64,000 nucleotides of DNA from Bacillota bacterium (GTDB taxonomy: Bacteria; Vulcanimicrobiota; JAJTBE01): positions 38,177 to 102,176 of the forward strand of contig JAJTBE010000089.1 of assembly GCA_021287065.1 (NCBI GenBank), in the 5' to 3' direction. The notes below the pieces were generated by a model that ran no database searches, was not told where the DNA came from, and was given only the letters and a program-made list of their open reading frames with translations. Made by a program: the position numbers and the translations under genes. Within the stretch, counting starts at the first letter, position 1, and the number at the start of each line of letters is the position of its first letter. Below are positions 10,496 through 20,814 of the stretch, piece by piece.

Positions 10496-13400
10496 ACAGT
10501 TTCAACATTTCCTGGCTTAATTCGGGTCCGAGTTCAAGTCCCAGCTCACGGGCTGTGGCTCTCATATCTTCAAGCTCAACGGTCTTGATGTCAATTTCCT
10601 TAACTGTGCCGTCTTTTTCACCGGACAGGATCTTAACATCGAGGCAAAGGCTCTGCATTTCCTTGATAAGTACCTTGAATGATTCAGGTACGCCGGGCTC
10701 CATAACATTTTCACCTTTGACGATTGCTTCGTAAGTCTTTACACGACCAACCACATCGTCGGATTTAACTGTCAGGAGTTCCTGAAGGGTATATGCTGCA
10801 CCGTAAGCTTCCAGAGCCCAGACTTCCATTTCTCCGAATCTCTGTCCGCCAAACTGAGCTTTACCGCCAAGAGGCTGCTGGGTAATAAGTGAGTATGGTC
10901 CGGTTGAACGGGCGTGAATCTTGTCGTCCACAAGGTGAGCCAGTTTAAGCATGTAGATCTGGCCTACCATAATGGGACTGTCGATAGGATCGCCGGTTCT
11001 GCCGTCAAATATGATGGTTTTTCCGCTTTCTCTGAAACGTTTGTATTTTTCAACATACTCGGCAAAGTCATTCAGAAGCTTTTCGTCATATTCTATGCCG
11101 TCACGTTTGAGAATATCTTCGCAGAATTTCTGCGTGGAATACTGCTCGATAATATCAGCGATCACATCTTCGCCAACTACTACTCCGTTGTCGTCACAAA
11201 TCTTTTTGACCTGTGCGGGAAGAAGTCCGGCGTTGCTGCTCATATCTTCGATGGAGAGTCTTGACACATAAATGTGTCTCTCTCTGAAGAACTTGGTAAG
11301 TCTGTCTTCGACTGTATCATAACCGATAAGTTTTTCACAGTCCTGCCTGCTGGCTCTGATTCCCTGACGTTCAAGGTCTCTCTTCAGATGTGCCATGCGT
11401 ACGTATTCTATAATTTCATCTTCTGTAGCTGAATCGAATACGGGGCATTCAAAGCTCAGTCCAAGTTCCTTGGCTGCATATCCAAGATGGGTTTCAAGAA
11501 TCTGTCCGATGTTCATACGGGAAGGCACACCCAGGGGATTCAGAACTATCTGAATCGGAGTGCCGTCCGGCATATAAGGCATATCTTCCACGGGAAGAAT
11601 TCTGGCAATAACACCCTTGTTTCCGTGGCGTCCTGCCATTTTGTCTCCCTGCATAATTTTTCTCTTCTGAGCAACATATACTCTGACGAGCTGGTTTACG
11701 CCGGGGGTGAGTTCATCGCCGTTATCCCTTGAGAACACCTTGGTGTCGATAACTTTGCCTTTTTCACCGTGGGGTACTTTAAGTGATGTATCTCTTACAT
11801 CTCTTGCCTTTTCACCGAAGATGGCTCTGAGGAGTCTTTCCTCGGCTGTCAGTTCCGTTTCTCCCTTAGGAGTCACCTTACCCACGAGAATATCTTCAGG
11901 TCTTACATCGGCGCCGATTCTTACGATTCCCTGTTCATCCAGATCTTTAAGAGCATCTTCGCCCACATTGGGGATATCTCTGGTGATTTCTTCTGCTCCA
12001 AGCTTGGTATCACGGGCTTCGCATTCATATTCTTCAATATGGATTGATGTATAAACATCATTCTTAACCAAATCTTCGCTAAGGAGAATGGCGTCTTCGT
12101 AGTTGTATCCTTCCCACGGCATAAATACCGCAAGGACATTTCTTCCGAGAGCCAGTTTGCCCATTACGCTGGAGCTTCCGTCCGCAATGATATCTCCGGC
12201 TTTAACCATATCGCCTTTTCTTACAGTGGGCCTCTGGTTAATGCAGGTTCCGGCATTGGAGCGTTTGAATTTGGCAAGGTTTTCACGGTAGAAAACGCCG
12301 TTTTTGTTTCTGTAGCATCCGCATTCGGGGCAAACGATATCTGCTGATTTCTTATCAGATTCTTTTTTGTCCCATTTATTATCGCATATGGGGCAGATCA
12401 TTCTCTTGCCGTCAACAAGCTTGATTGCTTCCAGATCTTTTTTATCGAGAAGCTTAATCGTAACCTGTGTGGCATCAGAACTGTAAACCTCACCGGTTCT
12501 TTTGGATACCACCAGCGAACCGGAGTCTTTTGCAGCTCTGAGCTCCATTCCCGTTCCCACAAGGGGAGCTTCGGGATGAATAAGGGGAACTGCCTGTCTC
12601 TGCATGTTTGCGCCCATCAGTGCTCGGTTTGCGTCATCGTGCTCAAGGAAGGGAATCAGAGCTGTAGCTACTGATACCACCTGTTTGGGCGAAACGTCCA
12701 TATACTGTACGGACTCTCTTCTCTCCATCAGGGTTTCTTCTTTGTAACGGCAAACGGCTCTGGGGCTGATGATATAATTATGTTCGTCAAGAATTGTATT
12801 TGCCTGTGCAACTATGAATTCGTCTTCTTCATCGGCTGAGAGGTAATCGACTTTGTCGGTAACAACTCCGTTTTCCACTTTTCTGAAGGGAGACATTACG
12901 AAACCGAAGTCGTTGGCTTTGGCAAATGTAGCCATATAAACCACGAGACCGATGTTGGGACCTTCAGGCGTTTCAATCGGGCATATTCGTCCATAGTGTG
13001 AATAGTGCACATCTCGGACTTCAAAGCCTGCTCTTTCTCTCGAAAGACCGCCGGGACCCATTGCTGAAAGACGGCGTTTGTGTGTAAGTTCAGCCAGCGA
13101 GTTTGTCTGGTCCATAAACTGTGAAAGCTGTGATGAACCAAAGAACTCTTTCATAGCAGCCACAACAGGTCTGATATTAATGAGAACCTGCGGTGTAACT
13201 GTTTCAATGTCCTGAACGGTCATTCTTTCCTTTACTACTCTTTCGAGTCGGAGAAGACCCACTCTGAACTGGTTCTGAAGAAGTTCGCCTACGGCTCTGA
13301 CGCGGCGGTTGCCAAGGTGGTCGATGTCGTCCACTTTAACCGGCACGCTGTAAACCAGAGGTGAATCTTCGCTGGTGCGCTTTACTGTACCCTTCATAAG

Positions 13401-14384
13401 GTTAAGCAGATATTTTACAACAAATACGATATCTTCTGATGTAAGGATCTGATCGTAATCCAGAAGGGCGCCGCACTCCGTGCATTCTGAAATACCCGGT
13501 TTATTAAGACCACCGCACTCTTTACAGGTGATCATGATACCGAGCTTTTTGTTTATTTTGTATCTGCCCACTTTGGCAAGATTGTATCTTTTGGGATCAA
13601 AGAAAAGTGTCGAAAGCAGTGTTCTTGCACTGTCCACTGACGGCGGGTCGCCGGGGCGGAGTTTTCTGTAAATTTCAATGAGGGCTTCTTCCCTGCTCTT
13701 TACGCTGTCTTTTGCGAGAGTTGGCTCAAGCATCGGATCATCGCCGAAGAGTTCCATTATATCCTGATCTGTTTCATATCCAAGGGCTCTGATAAGAACG
13801 GTTACAGGGATCTTTCTTGTTTTATCTATACGGCAGCCTATTACATCGTTTGCATCAGTTTCAAACTCAAGCCATGCTCCGCGGTTGGGGATAATCTGAG
13901 CTGCAAAAACGGTTCTGCCTGAAGTATCCAGCTGCTCCTGGAAATATACACCCGGAGATCTTATAAGCTGGCTTACGATTACCCTCTCTGCTCCGTTGAT
14001 GATGAATGTTCCCTTTTCTGTCATATAAGGGAAATCACCCATGAAAATTTCCTGTTCTTTTATCTCTTTGATTTCGCCGGCTTCTTTGGTGATGAGCCTG
14101 ACTTTTACTTTCAGAGGTCTGGCATAAGTCATATCTCTGTCTCTGCACTCTTCAACTGAGTAAGCAGAAGGATCGAGGGTGTGGTCCAGAAACTCGAGGA
14201 CCAGATTGCCTGTAAAATCTTCTATCGGGGAAATATCTAAGAATGCTTCTTTTATTCCCTCGGTGAGGAACCATTGGAATGAATCTCGCTGAAGCTGAAT
14301 CAGGTTTGGAATTTCGAGAACATTGGAAATGCTCTGGAAGCTGAGAGTTTTGGAGTTGGTCGCTTCCCTGGCGGTATGTGGCAT
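10485..14384 (-). CDS. rpoB: DNA-directed RNA polymerase subunit beta
   Basis: 1299 residues; ATG at 14384 with AGGAGG 6 nt upstream. All core beta signatures are present, including the rifampicin region ([31 protein letters not shown], here with the usual Gln, Asp, His and Ser residues) and the C-terminal clamp region. Two four-Cys insertions are unusual: C287/C290/C301/C304, placed just before the segment that precedes [13 protein letters not shown], and C664/C667/C685/C688, placed between the TGEVYSSDA strand and the [13 protein letters not shown] segment. Beta subunits such as that of E. coli have no zinc site at either place. Upstream there is no rplL; a phosphosignalling operon precedes it instead. 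Confidence 0.98.
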   Translation of the reverse strand: MPHTAREATNSKTLSFQSISNVLEIPNLIQLQRDSFQWFLTEGIKEAFLDISPIEDFTGNLVLEFLDHTLDPSAYSVEECRDRDMTYARPLKVKVRLITKEAGEIKEIKEQEIFMGDFPYMTEKGTFIINGAERVIVSQLIRSPGVYFQEQLDTSGRTVFAAQIIPNRGAWLEFETDANDVIGCRIDKTRKIPVTVLIRALGYETDQDIMELFGDDPMLEPTLAKDSVKSREEALIEIYRKLRPGDPPSVDSARTLLSTLFFDPKRYNLAKVGRYKINKKLGIMITCKECGGLNKPGISECTECGALLDYDQILTSEDIVFVVKYLLNLMKGTVKRTSEDSPLVYSVPVKVDDIDHLGNRRVRAVGELLQNQFRVGLLRLERVVKERMTVQDIETVTPQVLINIRPVVAAMKEFFGSSQLSQFMDQTNSLAELTHKRRLSAMGPGGLSRERAGFEVRDVHYSHYGRICPIETPEGPNIGLVVYMATFAKANDFGFVMSPFRKVENGVVTDKVDYLSADEEDEFIVAQANTILDEHNYIISPRAVCRYKEETLMERRESVQYMDVSPKQVVSVATALIPFLEHDDANRALMGANMQRQAVPLIHPEAPLVGTGMELRAAKDSGSLVVSKRTGEVYSSDATQVTIKLLDKKDLEAIKLVDGKRMICPICDNKWDKKESDKKSADIVCPECGCYRNKNGVFYRENLAKFKRSNAGTCINQRPTVRKGDMVKAGDIIADGSSSVMGKLALGRNVLAVFMPWEGYNYEDAILLSEDLVKNDVYTSIHIEEYECEARDTKLGAEEITRDIPNVGEDALKDLDEQGIVRIGADVRPEDILVGKVTPKGETELTAEERLLRAIFGEKARDVRDTSLKVPHGEKGKVIDTKVFSRDNGDELTPGVNQLVRVYVAQKRKIMQGDKMAGRHGNKGVIARILPVEDMPYMPDGTPIQIVLNPLGVPSRMNIGQILETHLGYAAKELGLSFECPVFDSATEDEIIEYVRMAHLKRDLERQGIRASRQDCEKLIGYDTVEDRLTKFFRERHIYVSRLSIEDMSSNAGLLPAQVKKICDDNGVVVGEDVIADIIEQYSTQKFCEDILKRDGIEYDEKLLNDFAEYVEKYKRFRESGKTIIFDGRTGDPIDSPIMVGQIYMLKLAHLVDDKIHARSTGPYSLITQQPLGGKAQFGGQRFGEMEVWALEAYGAAYTLQELLTVKSDDVVGRVKTYEAIVKGENVMEPGVPESFKVLIKEMQSLCLDVKILSGEKDGTVKEIDIKTVELEDMRATARELGLELGPELSQEMLKLSQG

Positions 14385-14516
14385 AAAGAACCTCCTAACA
14401 AAAATAGAAAAGGAATGGAACGATTATCTGATTTCCGGTCTCCCCATTCGAGTTATTTCCAGAACGCTCCAGTATGCTTTAGATAATAAATTATCGGGCA
14501 AAAAAGATTAGAAACA

Positions 14517-14545
14517 ATATTATCACATTTTATATTGACTGTCAA
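14517..14545 (-). promoter_or_regulatory. Sigma70-type promoter of rpoBC
   Basis: On the minus strand TTGACA (14545-14540) and TAATAT (14522-14517) are separated by exactly 17 bp, almost consensus. The start point would lie near 14510, giving a 5' leader of roughly 125 nt before rpoB. The 14385-14745 gap holds only this leader, the promoter and the end of the FHA operon. Confidence 0.85.
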
Positions 14546-14636
14546 ATAAAATTCCTCTCTGCCATTTTTTCCATGTTTGATATTAGCGGGGATCAGGTAT
14601 TTTTCTTTTCAAACACATGGAATATGTACAGTTTTT

Positions 14637-14670
14637 AATATAAAAGGGGCGTTCCAGAAATCCCTGCCCC
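14637..14670 (-). terminator. Possible terminator of the FHA/kinase operon
   Basis: On the minus strand a GGGGC/GCCCC stem (14666-14670 with 14646-14650) with a 15-nt loop is followed by TTTTATATT. It lies ~75 nt past the stop of the last operon gene and upstream of the rpoB promoter. The stem is short, so the call is weak. Confidence 0.4.
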
Positions 14671-14745
14671 ATAACATCCCCGAAGACATCAGTCTTCATT
14701 TGATGTCAGAACAATTTTGGATTTTCAGGACTGCCCCGGTTATTT

Positions 14746-15402
14746 TCAGGATTTTATCAGCGTCAAAGCCGTCTTACCAAGACGCAGCTTATCTCCGTTA
14801 TTTATAAACTGCTGGACTCCCTGAGTCACTCTTACATTATTAATGAAGCTTCCATTGGATGAGCCCAGATCTTCGAATATAAAACCTTCATCTCTTTTGA
14901 GAATTCTGGCATGTCTGCGGGAAATATACGCTTCTTTGTCGAGATCTGTCAAATCCACATCAGGGAAAATTCCATCAGCCGGACTCTGTCTGCCCATTGT
15001 GATGATATCTTTGTCAAGGATAAACTCTACATTGGTGCCGTCAGCTATCAGCTTGGGATAAACAACGGCAGGAGCCTGCTGCTGCACAACCGGAGGTGCA
15101 GAATAGACCGGTGCCTGAGCTGCAGGGGCTGTGGCCGCTTCCAGACTTGCGCCGCAATCGTCACAGAATTTCGATCCGGACGGATTCTCAGCACCGCAGG
15201 AAGGACATACTATATCACCGGCTGACGGTTGAGATACCGCAACTACCGGCTCCTGATATGCTACGGGAGCTGGGGCTGATACGGGCTGTGGCGGCGGCGA
15301 TGCCGGAGTCATGGGAATCTGAGTAACCGGCAGTTTGGAACCGCAATCTTCACAGTAAGCAGCGCCTTCAAGGTTATCCGCTCCGCAGATTGTGCACTTC
15401 AT
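14746..15402 (-). CDS. Zinc-ribbon/FHA domain protein (second copy)
   Basis: 218 residues; ATG with GGAGG upstream. Two zinc ribbons (CTICG..CEDCG at 3-22; CPSCG..CDDCG near 67-85) are joined by Pro/Ala/Gln-rich linkers, followed by a C-terminal FHA domain (~125-217) with the phosphopeptide-binding residues GRQS, SRRHARI and GSSNGSFIN intact. FHA domains bind phosphothreonine peptides. No signal peptide or membrane segment, so cytoplasmic. It is the last gene of the 21063-to-14746 operon, 16 bp after its close paralog; the FHA halves are nearly the same, which suggests a tandem duplication. Likely a reader of marks made by the kinase at 19396-20796. Confidence 0.9.
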   Translation of the reverse strand: MKCTICGADNLEGAAYCEDCGSKLPVTQIPMTPASPPPQPVSAPAPVAYQEPVVAVSQPSAGDIVCPSCGAENPSGSKFCDDCGASLEAATAPAAQAPVYSAPPVVQQQAPAVVYPKLIADGTNVEFILDKDIITMGRQSPADGIFPDVDLTDLDKEAYISRRHARILKRDEGFIFEDLGSSNGSFINNVRVTQGVQQFINNGDKLRLGKTALTLIKS

Positions 15403-15418
15403 AGCAAAACCTCCTAAT

Positions 15419-16063
15419 TTAGCCTTTTACGAGAGTCATTACAGTTTTACCAAGGCGGATTGTATCGCCTTCATTCAGGAACTGCTGCACTCCCTGGGCA
15501 ATCCTTACATTATTTATAAAACTTCCGTTTGATGAACCCATATCTTCAAATATAAAACCATCGTCCTTACGGAGAATTCTGGCATGTTTTCTTGAAATAT
15601 AGGCATCTTTGTCTAAATCAGTAAGATCGATATCAGGGAAGATTCCATCTGCCGGACTCTGTCTTCCGATATTTATTACATCTTTATCCAGAAGGAATTC
15701 AACACCGGATCCCTCAGAAACCAGCTTGGCTACTCCTGTAGGTGTCTCCGGGGGCTCTTCCTCGATCTCTTCTGCTTCCATATCTTCAACTTCGCCAACT
15801 ACATCTTCGCCTTCGGCTGCTTCGAGATTGGCTCCGCAATCATCACAGAATTTCGATTCGGCAGGATTTTCTGCTCCGCAGGCAGGGCAGCTTATTCCGC
15901 CCTGTGCAGGGGCTGCGGGCTGTGCGGGGGCTTCAGGTGCTTCTTCCGCCGGTGCCGGGGCTGCCTCGGCCGCAGGCGCTCCACCTGATTTAAGCTGTGT
16001 TCCGCAATCTTCACAATAGGCGGCTCCATCTAAATTTTCCATGCCGCAGATATTGCATTTCAT
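15419..16063 (-). CDS. Zinc-ribbon/FHA domain protein (first copy)
   Basis: 214 residues; ATG preceded by AAGGAGGAG. Same plan as the next gene: N-terminal zinc ribbon (CNICG..CEDCG), Ala/Pro/Glu-rich linker, second ribbon (CPACG..CDDCG), acidic stretch, then an FHA domain with GRQS, SRKHARI and GSSNGSFIN. All residues expected for phosphothreonine binding are present. The linker is rich in Glu, Ala and Pro and differs from that of the paralog, so the two may differ mainly in partners or spacing. It follows the VWA gene with an ~80 nt gap in the same operon. Confidence 0.9.
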   Translation of the reverse strand: MKCNICGMENLDGAAYCEDCGTQLKSGGAPAAEAAPAPAEEAPEAPAQPAAPAQGGISCPACGAENPAESKFCDDCGANLEAAEGEDVVGEVEDMEAEEIEEEPPETPTGVAKLVSEGSGVEFLLDKDVINIGRQSPADGIFPDIDLTDLDKDAYISRKHARILRKDDGFIFEDMGSSNGSFINNVRIAQGVQQFLNEGDTIRLGKTVMTLVKG

Positions 16064-16144
16064 TGTATTCTCCTCCTTGGTTTCAATTCGTATGAATTAA
16101 CTTCATTTTCATCATTATCACGGGGTTACCGGGTTTAACCAAAG

Positions 16145-17434
16145 TTATGGCATTGGCGGCAGTTGATCCAGAAGCTGGGTCAGTTTCCGGGTGCCGTATT
16201 CAAGCTTTTTGGTGCCTTTGGATGTCATCCTGGCTCCGCTCTCTATACGTTTTGCCTCTTCAATAGCCTGATCCGCAAGATCTTTCTGACCATGCTGAAG
16301 CAATGTTGTGGCAGCACTCCTGAGAAGCTGTGTCGCCTTGGATTTATCTCCGGCTTGCGCCAGTTCAAGGGCTTTGGTCTGCTGGCGGAATACCGATACA
16401 AGATCCACTACCTGTATAACCTTGGGATTAACCTTGGAGGACAGTCGTGAATCAGTTGTGTATGTAATTGTAATATCATTTTCGATTGATTCTGATCTGT
16501 TGCCTTCGGACGGCAGGTCGTAAGCCAGTTTTACCTGAGCGATGCGGTATGTTCCTGCTCTTCTCGAGGGAAGAATCAGTTCGAACAGCACCGACTGAAC
16601 TTCATTCTGCTGCAGATCCTGAAGTTTTATGGTGGCAACGCGATCATTGGTGGCAATAGCGCCCAAATCATTTATAAGGGGTTTTACCTTATGCGCTCTT
16701 CTTACCTCAATATCCTTGGCAAGTTTGAGCTGAAGTGTCGGGTTGAGAACGGTAACCGACTGAACGCCTTTAAGCTCCTGTTCGAATATAGCGGGGATGT
16801 CTTTGGGAATATCAATATAATAAGATTTTCCCCTGCAACTGTTGGCTATATCCAGAAGAAGCTTTTCGTTGAAATCATCGCCGACGCCTATGGTTGAAAA
16901 AGTAATACCTCTTTCGGTGCCTTCCATACAGCGGGCTTTGCATTTGCGTTCATGCAGGGTCAGTCCGTCAGTCAGGAGGATGCAGTGGTTTGTTCTTTCA
17001 CGGGAGAAATTTCTCTGAATTTCTTCCATTGCGGCATTTATACCGCGAAGCATCTCTGTTCCCGAACCTACATCAATGTGATCAATATTTCTGATTATCC
17101 GTTTTGCAGATTCCTTATCATGAATAGGACCTGCGGGAATCACCACACGGGCTTTATCCGCAAATGCTACGATTGAACATATATCGTTGGGCCTCAGTTG
17201 ATCTATAAGATGCTGAACGGCAGTAACCACATATTCAAGTTTTTCAGCAGCATACATAGAACCGCTCTTATCAAGCACGATGGACAGATTCATAGAAGCT
17301 GTGCCGCCGCCTGCCGCCGATATCATTTCCTGATTGGGCAATACTTCAGCCAGAAGATAAACGAGTTTATTCTCACTTGTTACAAGAACATTCTGATAAC
17401 TTACCTGACAATCCAGGGTTGCCGGAGTAGTCAT
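16145..17434 (-). CDS. von Willebrand factor type A domain protein
   Basis: 429 residues; ATG with AAGGAGGAG upstream. A VWA domain occupies ~45-225 with an intact MIDAS (D55-K-S57-G-S59, the later Thr in GSGTEM and the Asp in LLTDG). A beta-rich region (~230-345) and a helical tail (~350-429) follow; the tail holds a TPR-like or coiled helical pair. No signal peptide or transmembrane helix, so cytoplasmic, unlike many VWA proteins. Its place between a kinase/phosphatase pair and FHA proteins resembles the VWA-PP2C-kinase triads described for TerY-P systems, where the VWA protein acts as a metal-dependent scaffold. The exact partner is not known. Confidence 0.88.
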   Translation of the reverse strand: MTTPATLDCQVSYQNVLVTSENKLVYLLAEVLPNQEMISAAGGGTASMNLSIVLDKSGSMYAAEKLEYVVTAVQHLIDQLRPNDICSIVAFADKARVVIPAGPIHDKESAKRIIRNIDHIDVGSGTEMLRGINAAMEEIQRNFSRERTNHCILLTDGLTLHERKCKARCMEGTERGITFSTIGVGDDFNEKLLLDIANSCRGKSYYIDIPKDIPAIFEQELKGVQSVTVLNPTLQLKLAKDIEVRRAHKVKPLINDLGAIATNDRVATIKLQDLQQNEVQSVLFELILPSRRAGTYRIAQVKLAYDLPSEGNRSESIENDITITYTTDSRLSSKVNPKVIQVVDLVSVFRQQTKALELAQAGDKSKATQLLRSAATTLLQHGQKDLADQAIEEAKRIESGARMTSKGTKKLEYGTRKLTQLLDQLPPMP

Positions 17435-17492
17435 TACTTTCTCCTCCTTTTCCGGTACTAGCGTAAATTCTTAATCTGATTCAGAAAAACCA

Positions 17493-19301
17493 TTATCCCT
17501 TATTTTCTTCCTGTCGGGAATCGCCGCCTGATGTTCCATTGGCAGCATTTGCCTGCAGAACGATAAGGGTTGCATTGTCGTCAGCTCCCCTTTCGAGACA
17601 TGTTGCCACAAGCTTTTCACCGATCTTTGCAGGTGTCTGTTCTTTCTCGATAATTTCCTTCAGCTCGGTTTCAGGGTAGTATTCCCATACTCCGTCCGAA
17701 CATATCAGGAGAAGATCCCCTTCTTTGATAAACCTCTGGCCCACATCCACTTCCAAATCAGGTGATGTGCCCAGGGCTCTGTAAACAGCGCTTCTCTGCG
17801 GAGAATTACGGGCTTCTTCCCAGGTCAGCTGTCCCATTCTCACAAGACGCCCTACAAGGGAATGATCTTCCGTCAGTTTTACAAGTCCTTCTTCCTTATT
17901 ATAAAGATAGGCTCTTGTATCTCCCGCATGACAAATGCACATATTATCCTTTTCTATCAGGATCACGGTAAGGGTTGACCCCATACCTCTGCGGGATACA
18001 TCCATCTGGGAATATTCAAAAACGGTCTTATTGGCTCTTTCAATAGCTCTTCTTACAACATACGAAGCCTTTTCCTGTATGTCTTCATCAGAGAAAAGCC
18101 TTACCGTATCGGCACCGGTGATGATGGGCATGTAACCTTCAAGCACTTCACGGGTTATCACTCTTATTGCAAGTGAGCTTGCCTTATCCCCTTCAGCTAC
18201 TCCACCCATTCCATCTGCCACAATCAGCAGCGTATATTCAGTCGGCCTTGATTTTTCAAGACTTGAATTCACAGCTACAAGGCAGGAGTCCTGATTGACC
18301 GATCTCACAAGACCTACATGACTTTTTGTGAATATATCAAACTTTAACTTCGGAGCTTTGCGGGCTTCTTCTTCTTCACCATATCTTTCAATATCAAGTA
18401 AATCCTGAAGAAATGCGTCCGCACTTTCATAGCGATCCCCCGGATCTTTTTTCAATGCTTTAAAAATTATTTCCTCAAGCCGTTTGCCGATCTTTCTGTC
18501 GGTATCTTCCATAGGCAGGAAATTGAACGAATGTTCTCTTGAGAAATGCTTCGGCTCGGAACCTGTGGCAAGATAATACAAAGTGGCGCCAAGGCTGAAA
18601 ATATCAGATCTTACACTGGCTTTGCCGCCCATAAGTCCAAAAAATTCAGGCGGTGAAAAACCTTCGGTTACCGAATTATCCTGAACGGGACTCGCTACAA
18701 AATCAGCTCTGCCAAAACCGACAAATTTGATAATGCCTTTATCAGTCAGGAATACATGTGAAGGCTTTATATCTTTGTGCAGAATCTCAAGGGAATGTAT
18801 AAAAGACAAACCTTCGGCGGCCTGAATGGCAATATGGAGAATATGCTGTTCGTCAATCTCATTTCCCTTTGCCTTTATAAGGGATTTAAGATCTTCGCCG
18901 TCCAGTTTCTCATAAACATAATAGAATCTGTTTTCGACTCTGAAAAAATCAATAGGCTTCACAACGCTCTCAAATTCATTTTCTGAAAGAACCCTGAAAA
19001 GTTCCTGTTGTTTTTTAAAGTCAGCTTCCACATCGTCTTTTTCACATTTCTGCTTTATCCAGACAACATTATTGCCATTTTTCCTGTCTTTGGCAAGATA
19101 TGTGGAAGTAGCATCGCTGTTAGAAAGAATTCTGGAAATCTCATATCTTTCTTCAATTACATCACCGCAGCGAACGGCGACTATTTCTTCAGTGGTTTCA
19201 TCCGACTTATCCAGTGACTCCAGTAAAGCACCGCAATCGTCGCAGAACTGTGTCCCTGCAGGATTTTTATAACCACATTCCGGGCAAATCAACTCCGACA
19301 T
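17493..19301 (-). CDS. Zinc ribbon-degenerate kinase-PP2C phosphatase fusion
   Basis: 602 residues from the ATG at 19301 (AGGGGTG 5 nt upstream); a longer frame from 19373 has no such site. Order: zinc ribbon (C6/C9/C20/C23), protein kinase fold (~50-335), PP2C phosphatase (~345-590). The kinase part lacks the glycine loop (LSNSDATSTY), has HKDIKPSH for HRDxKxxN and G195-F-G for DFG, but keeps K83 and D177; it is likely a pseudokinase or a very weak kinase. The PP2C part keeps metal-binding motifs: VNQDS, VADGMGG with D363, GDTRAY, SDGVWE and DNATLIV. It probably dephosphorylates Ser/Thr targets of the neighbouring kinase, with the kinase-like part as targeting or sensing domain. Part of the same minus-strand operon. 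Confidence 0.9.
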   Translation of the reverse strand: MSELICPECGYKNPAGTQFCDDCGALLESLDKSDETTEEIVAVRCGDVIEERYEISRILSNSDATSTYLAKDRKNGNNVVWIKQKCEKDDVEADFKKQQELFRVLSENEFESVVKPIDFFRVENRFYYVYEKLDGEDLKSLIKAKGNEIDEQHILHIAIQAAEGLSFIHSLEILHKDIKPSHVFLTDKGIIKFVGFGRADFVASPVQDNSVTEGFSPPEFFGLMGGKASVRSDIFSLGATLYYLATGSEPKHFSREHSFNFLPMEDTDRKIGKRLEEIIFKALKKDPGDRYESADAFLQDLLDIERYGEEEEARKAPKLKFDIFTKSHVGLVRSVNQDSCLVAVNSSLEKSRPTEYTLLIVADGMGGVAEGDKASSLAIRVITREVLEGYMPIITGADTVRLFSDEDIQEKASYVVRRAIERANKTVFEYSQMDVSRRGMGSTLTVILIEKDNMCICHAGDTRAYLYNKEEGLVKLTEDHSLVGRLVRMGQLTWEEARNSPQRSAVYRALGTSPDLEVDVGQRFIKEGDLLLICSDGVWEYYPETELKEIIEKEQTPAKIGEKLVATCLERGADDNATLIVLQANAANGTSGGDSRQEENKG

Positions 19302-19395
19302 ATAATCACCCCTGAACAATTTCTGTATGAGGCATTGTGATATTAAACACAAGGGGAAAATTCCCTTCCCCATAATCTTTCAAATTCAAAACCAT

Positions 19396-20796
19396 TTATT
19401 TGAAGCCCCAGTTGGGAATAACATTAAAAAAGTATAGCACACCGATTACAGCTCCCCACAAAATACTGATAAACAGAGTTATATAAAGGAAGATTTTTAT
19501 TGAAAGCCTTTCTCCCCGGGGAATGCTGAAATACATAATCAAATTAAGGAAAAAACCCAAAAACCCTACCACGGGAATCAGACTAAGCAGAGTAAATATA
19601 AAAGCCAGCACATACGAAAGAAAATTAAGGTGTTTAGCTTCCACTTCCAGCTTAACCGGAATTATCCGGTCAAACCCCTCACCCTTCATAACAACCTGCC
19701 CCTGATATTTTCCGCCGTTGTTAAGGCTCCCTGTGTGAACCGTAACATTAACACCGGGATTCGAACCGTCGATTAACGGAGGATATACTTTTATCCACTC
19801 CCTGTCGGAAGACACCGAGCCGTTAACAACCTTACCGTTTACCCTGATTTTCTGCCTGTATATGGCGCCTCTTCTAATCTGACCAAAATCAATAAGCTCA
19901 GGATTTACTGACACACCCTCAAGGGATTCAGTGCCGGAAGGCCCTTTTTTCGCACCCGCCGGATCAGGAGCCAGACCTGCCGTTATACCCTTTTCTCCCA
20001 GAAGATAATCCCGCAGCTCGCCCACATCTGCAAAACGATCATCGGGATTCATCTGAACGCATTTCAAAACTGCATTGGCAAGACGGGCAGGCACAGCAGG
20101 ATTCAGAGTCTGCAAAGGTTCAAAACGGAAAGGATTGTCCGCCGGATCGCTGCAGGTAAGGGCATAATAAAGTGTAGCTCCAAGTCCGTAAATATCACTT
20201 CTCACCGTACTCTGGCTTGTGCCGTACTGCTCAGGAGAAGCATATCCGGGAGTTCCCATTATCACTGTATCTTTTGTTTTCCCCGAAGCAAACACTCTGG
20301 CTATTCCAAAATCGATCAGTTTCACCCGTCGATCAGGAGTAATCATAATATTTGCCGGTTTCAGATCCCTGAAAATAAGAGGGGGATTCTGTTTGTGCAG
20401 ATACTCAAGAACATCAATAAGCTGAGATGCCATATCCACACAAAAATCCGGTTCGAGAGGCTTTCCGTTGTTTTTTATAATATCCTCAAGAGTGCTGCCC
20501 TCCACAAAGTCCATCACCAGATATTCTTTATTGTTATCAACAAAAAAATCCGTGATCCGGGGCAGATTGGGATGATCCAGTGCGGCAAGAATCGCAGCTT
20601 CCTGCTTAAACTGATTCTGAACAAGCTGTTGTGTCGAAGGATCGCCAAAATCCCACAATTCCTTAATAGCCCATTTCTTATCAGGAATGCGGGTGTCAAT
20701 ACCAAGATAGACGGCGCCCATTCCACCTTGTCCAAGAATGTGCCGTATTATATATCTGCCAGATAATATGGTTCCTTCGTTAAGCGGCAGCGACAA
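19396..20796 (-). CDS. Membrane-anchored serine/threonine protein kinase
   Basis: 466 residues from a TTG start at 20796 (GGAGG 6 nt upstream). Hanks-type kinase domain at ~14-270 with GQGGMG, catalytic K45, FRDLKPAN (Phe replaces the usual His of HRD), IDFG and an activation loop ending GTPGYASPEQ; it should be active. Residues ~290-390 form an Ig-like beta domain, followed by a cluster of two or three hydrophobic helices to the C-terminus. The beta domain sits before the helices, so on the same (cytoplasmic) side as the kinase unless topology is unusual. It is the likely phosphothreonine writer of the operon, 18 bp after the small zinc-ribbon gene. Confidence 0.93.
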   Translation of the reverse strand: MSLPLNEGTILSGRYIIRHILGQGGMGAVYLGIDTRIPDKKWAIKELWDFGDPSTQQLVQNQFKQEAAILAALDHPNLPRITDFFVDNNKEYLVMDFVEGSTLEDIIKNNGKPLEPDFCVDMASQLIDVLEYLHKQNPPLIFRDLKPANIMITPDRRVKLIDFGIARVFASGKTKDTVIMGTPGYASPEQYGTSQSTVRSDIYGLGATLYYALTCSDPADNPFRFEPLQTLNPAVPARLANAVLKCVQMNPDDRFADVGELRDYLLGEKGITAGLAPDPAGAKKGPSGTESLEGVSVNPELIDFGQIRRGAIYRQKIRVNGKVVNGSVSSDREWIKVYPPLIDGSNPGVNVTVHTGSLNNGGKYQGQVVMKGEGFDRIIPVKLEVEAKHLNFLSYVLAFIFTLLSLIPVVGFLGFFLNLIMYFSIPRGERLSIKIFLYITLFISILWGAVIGVLYFFNVIPNWGFK

Positions 20797-20814
20797 TAAT
20801 TGCCTCCTTCAGGC

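Noticed and set aside
15609..16019. 136-codon plus-strand frame opposite an FHA gene
   Set aside because: Ser/Ala-rich mirror of the Pro/Ala linker on the minus strand; antisense artefact.
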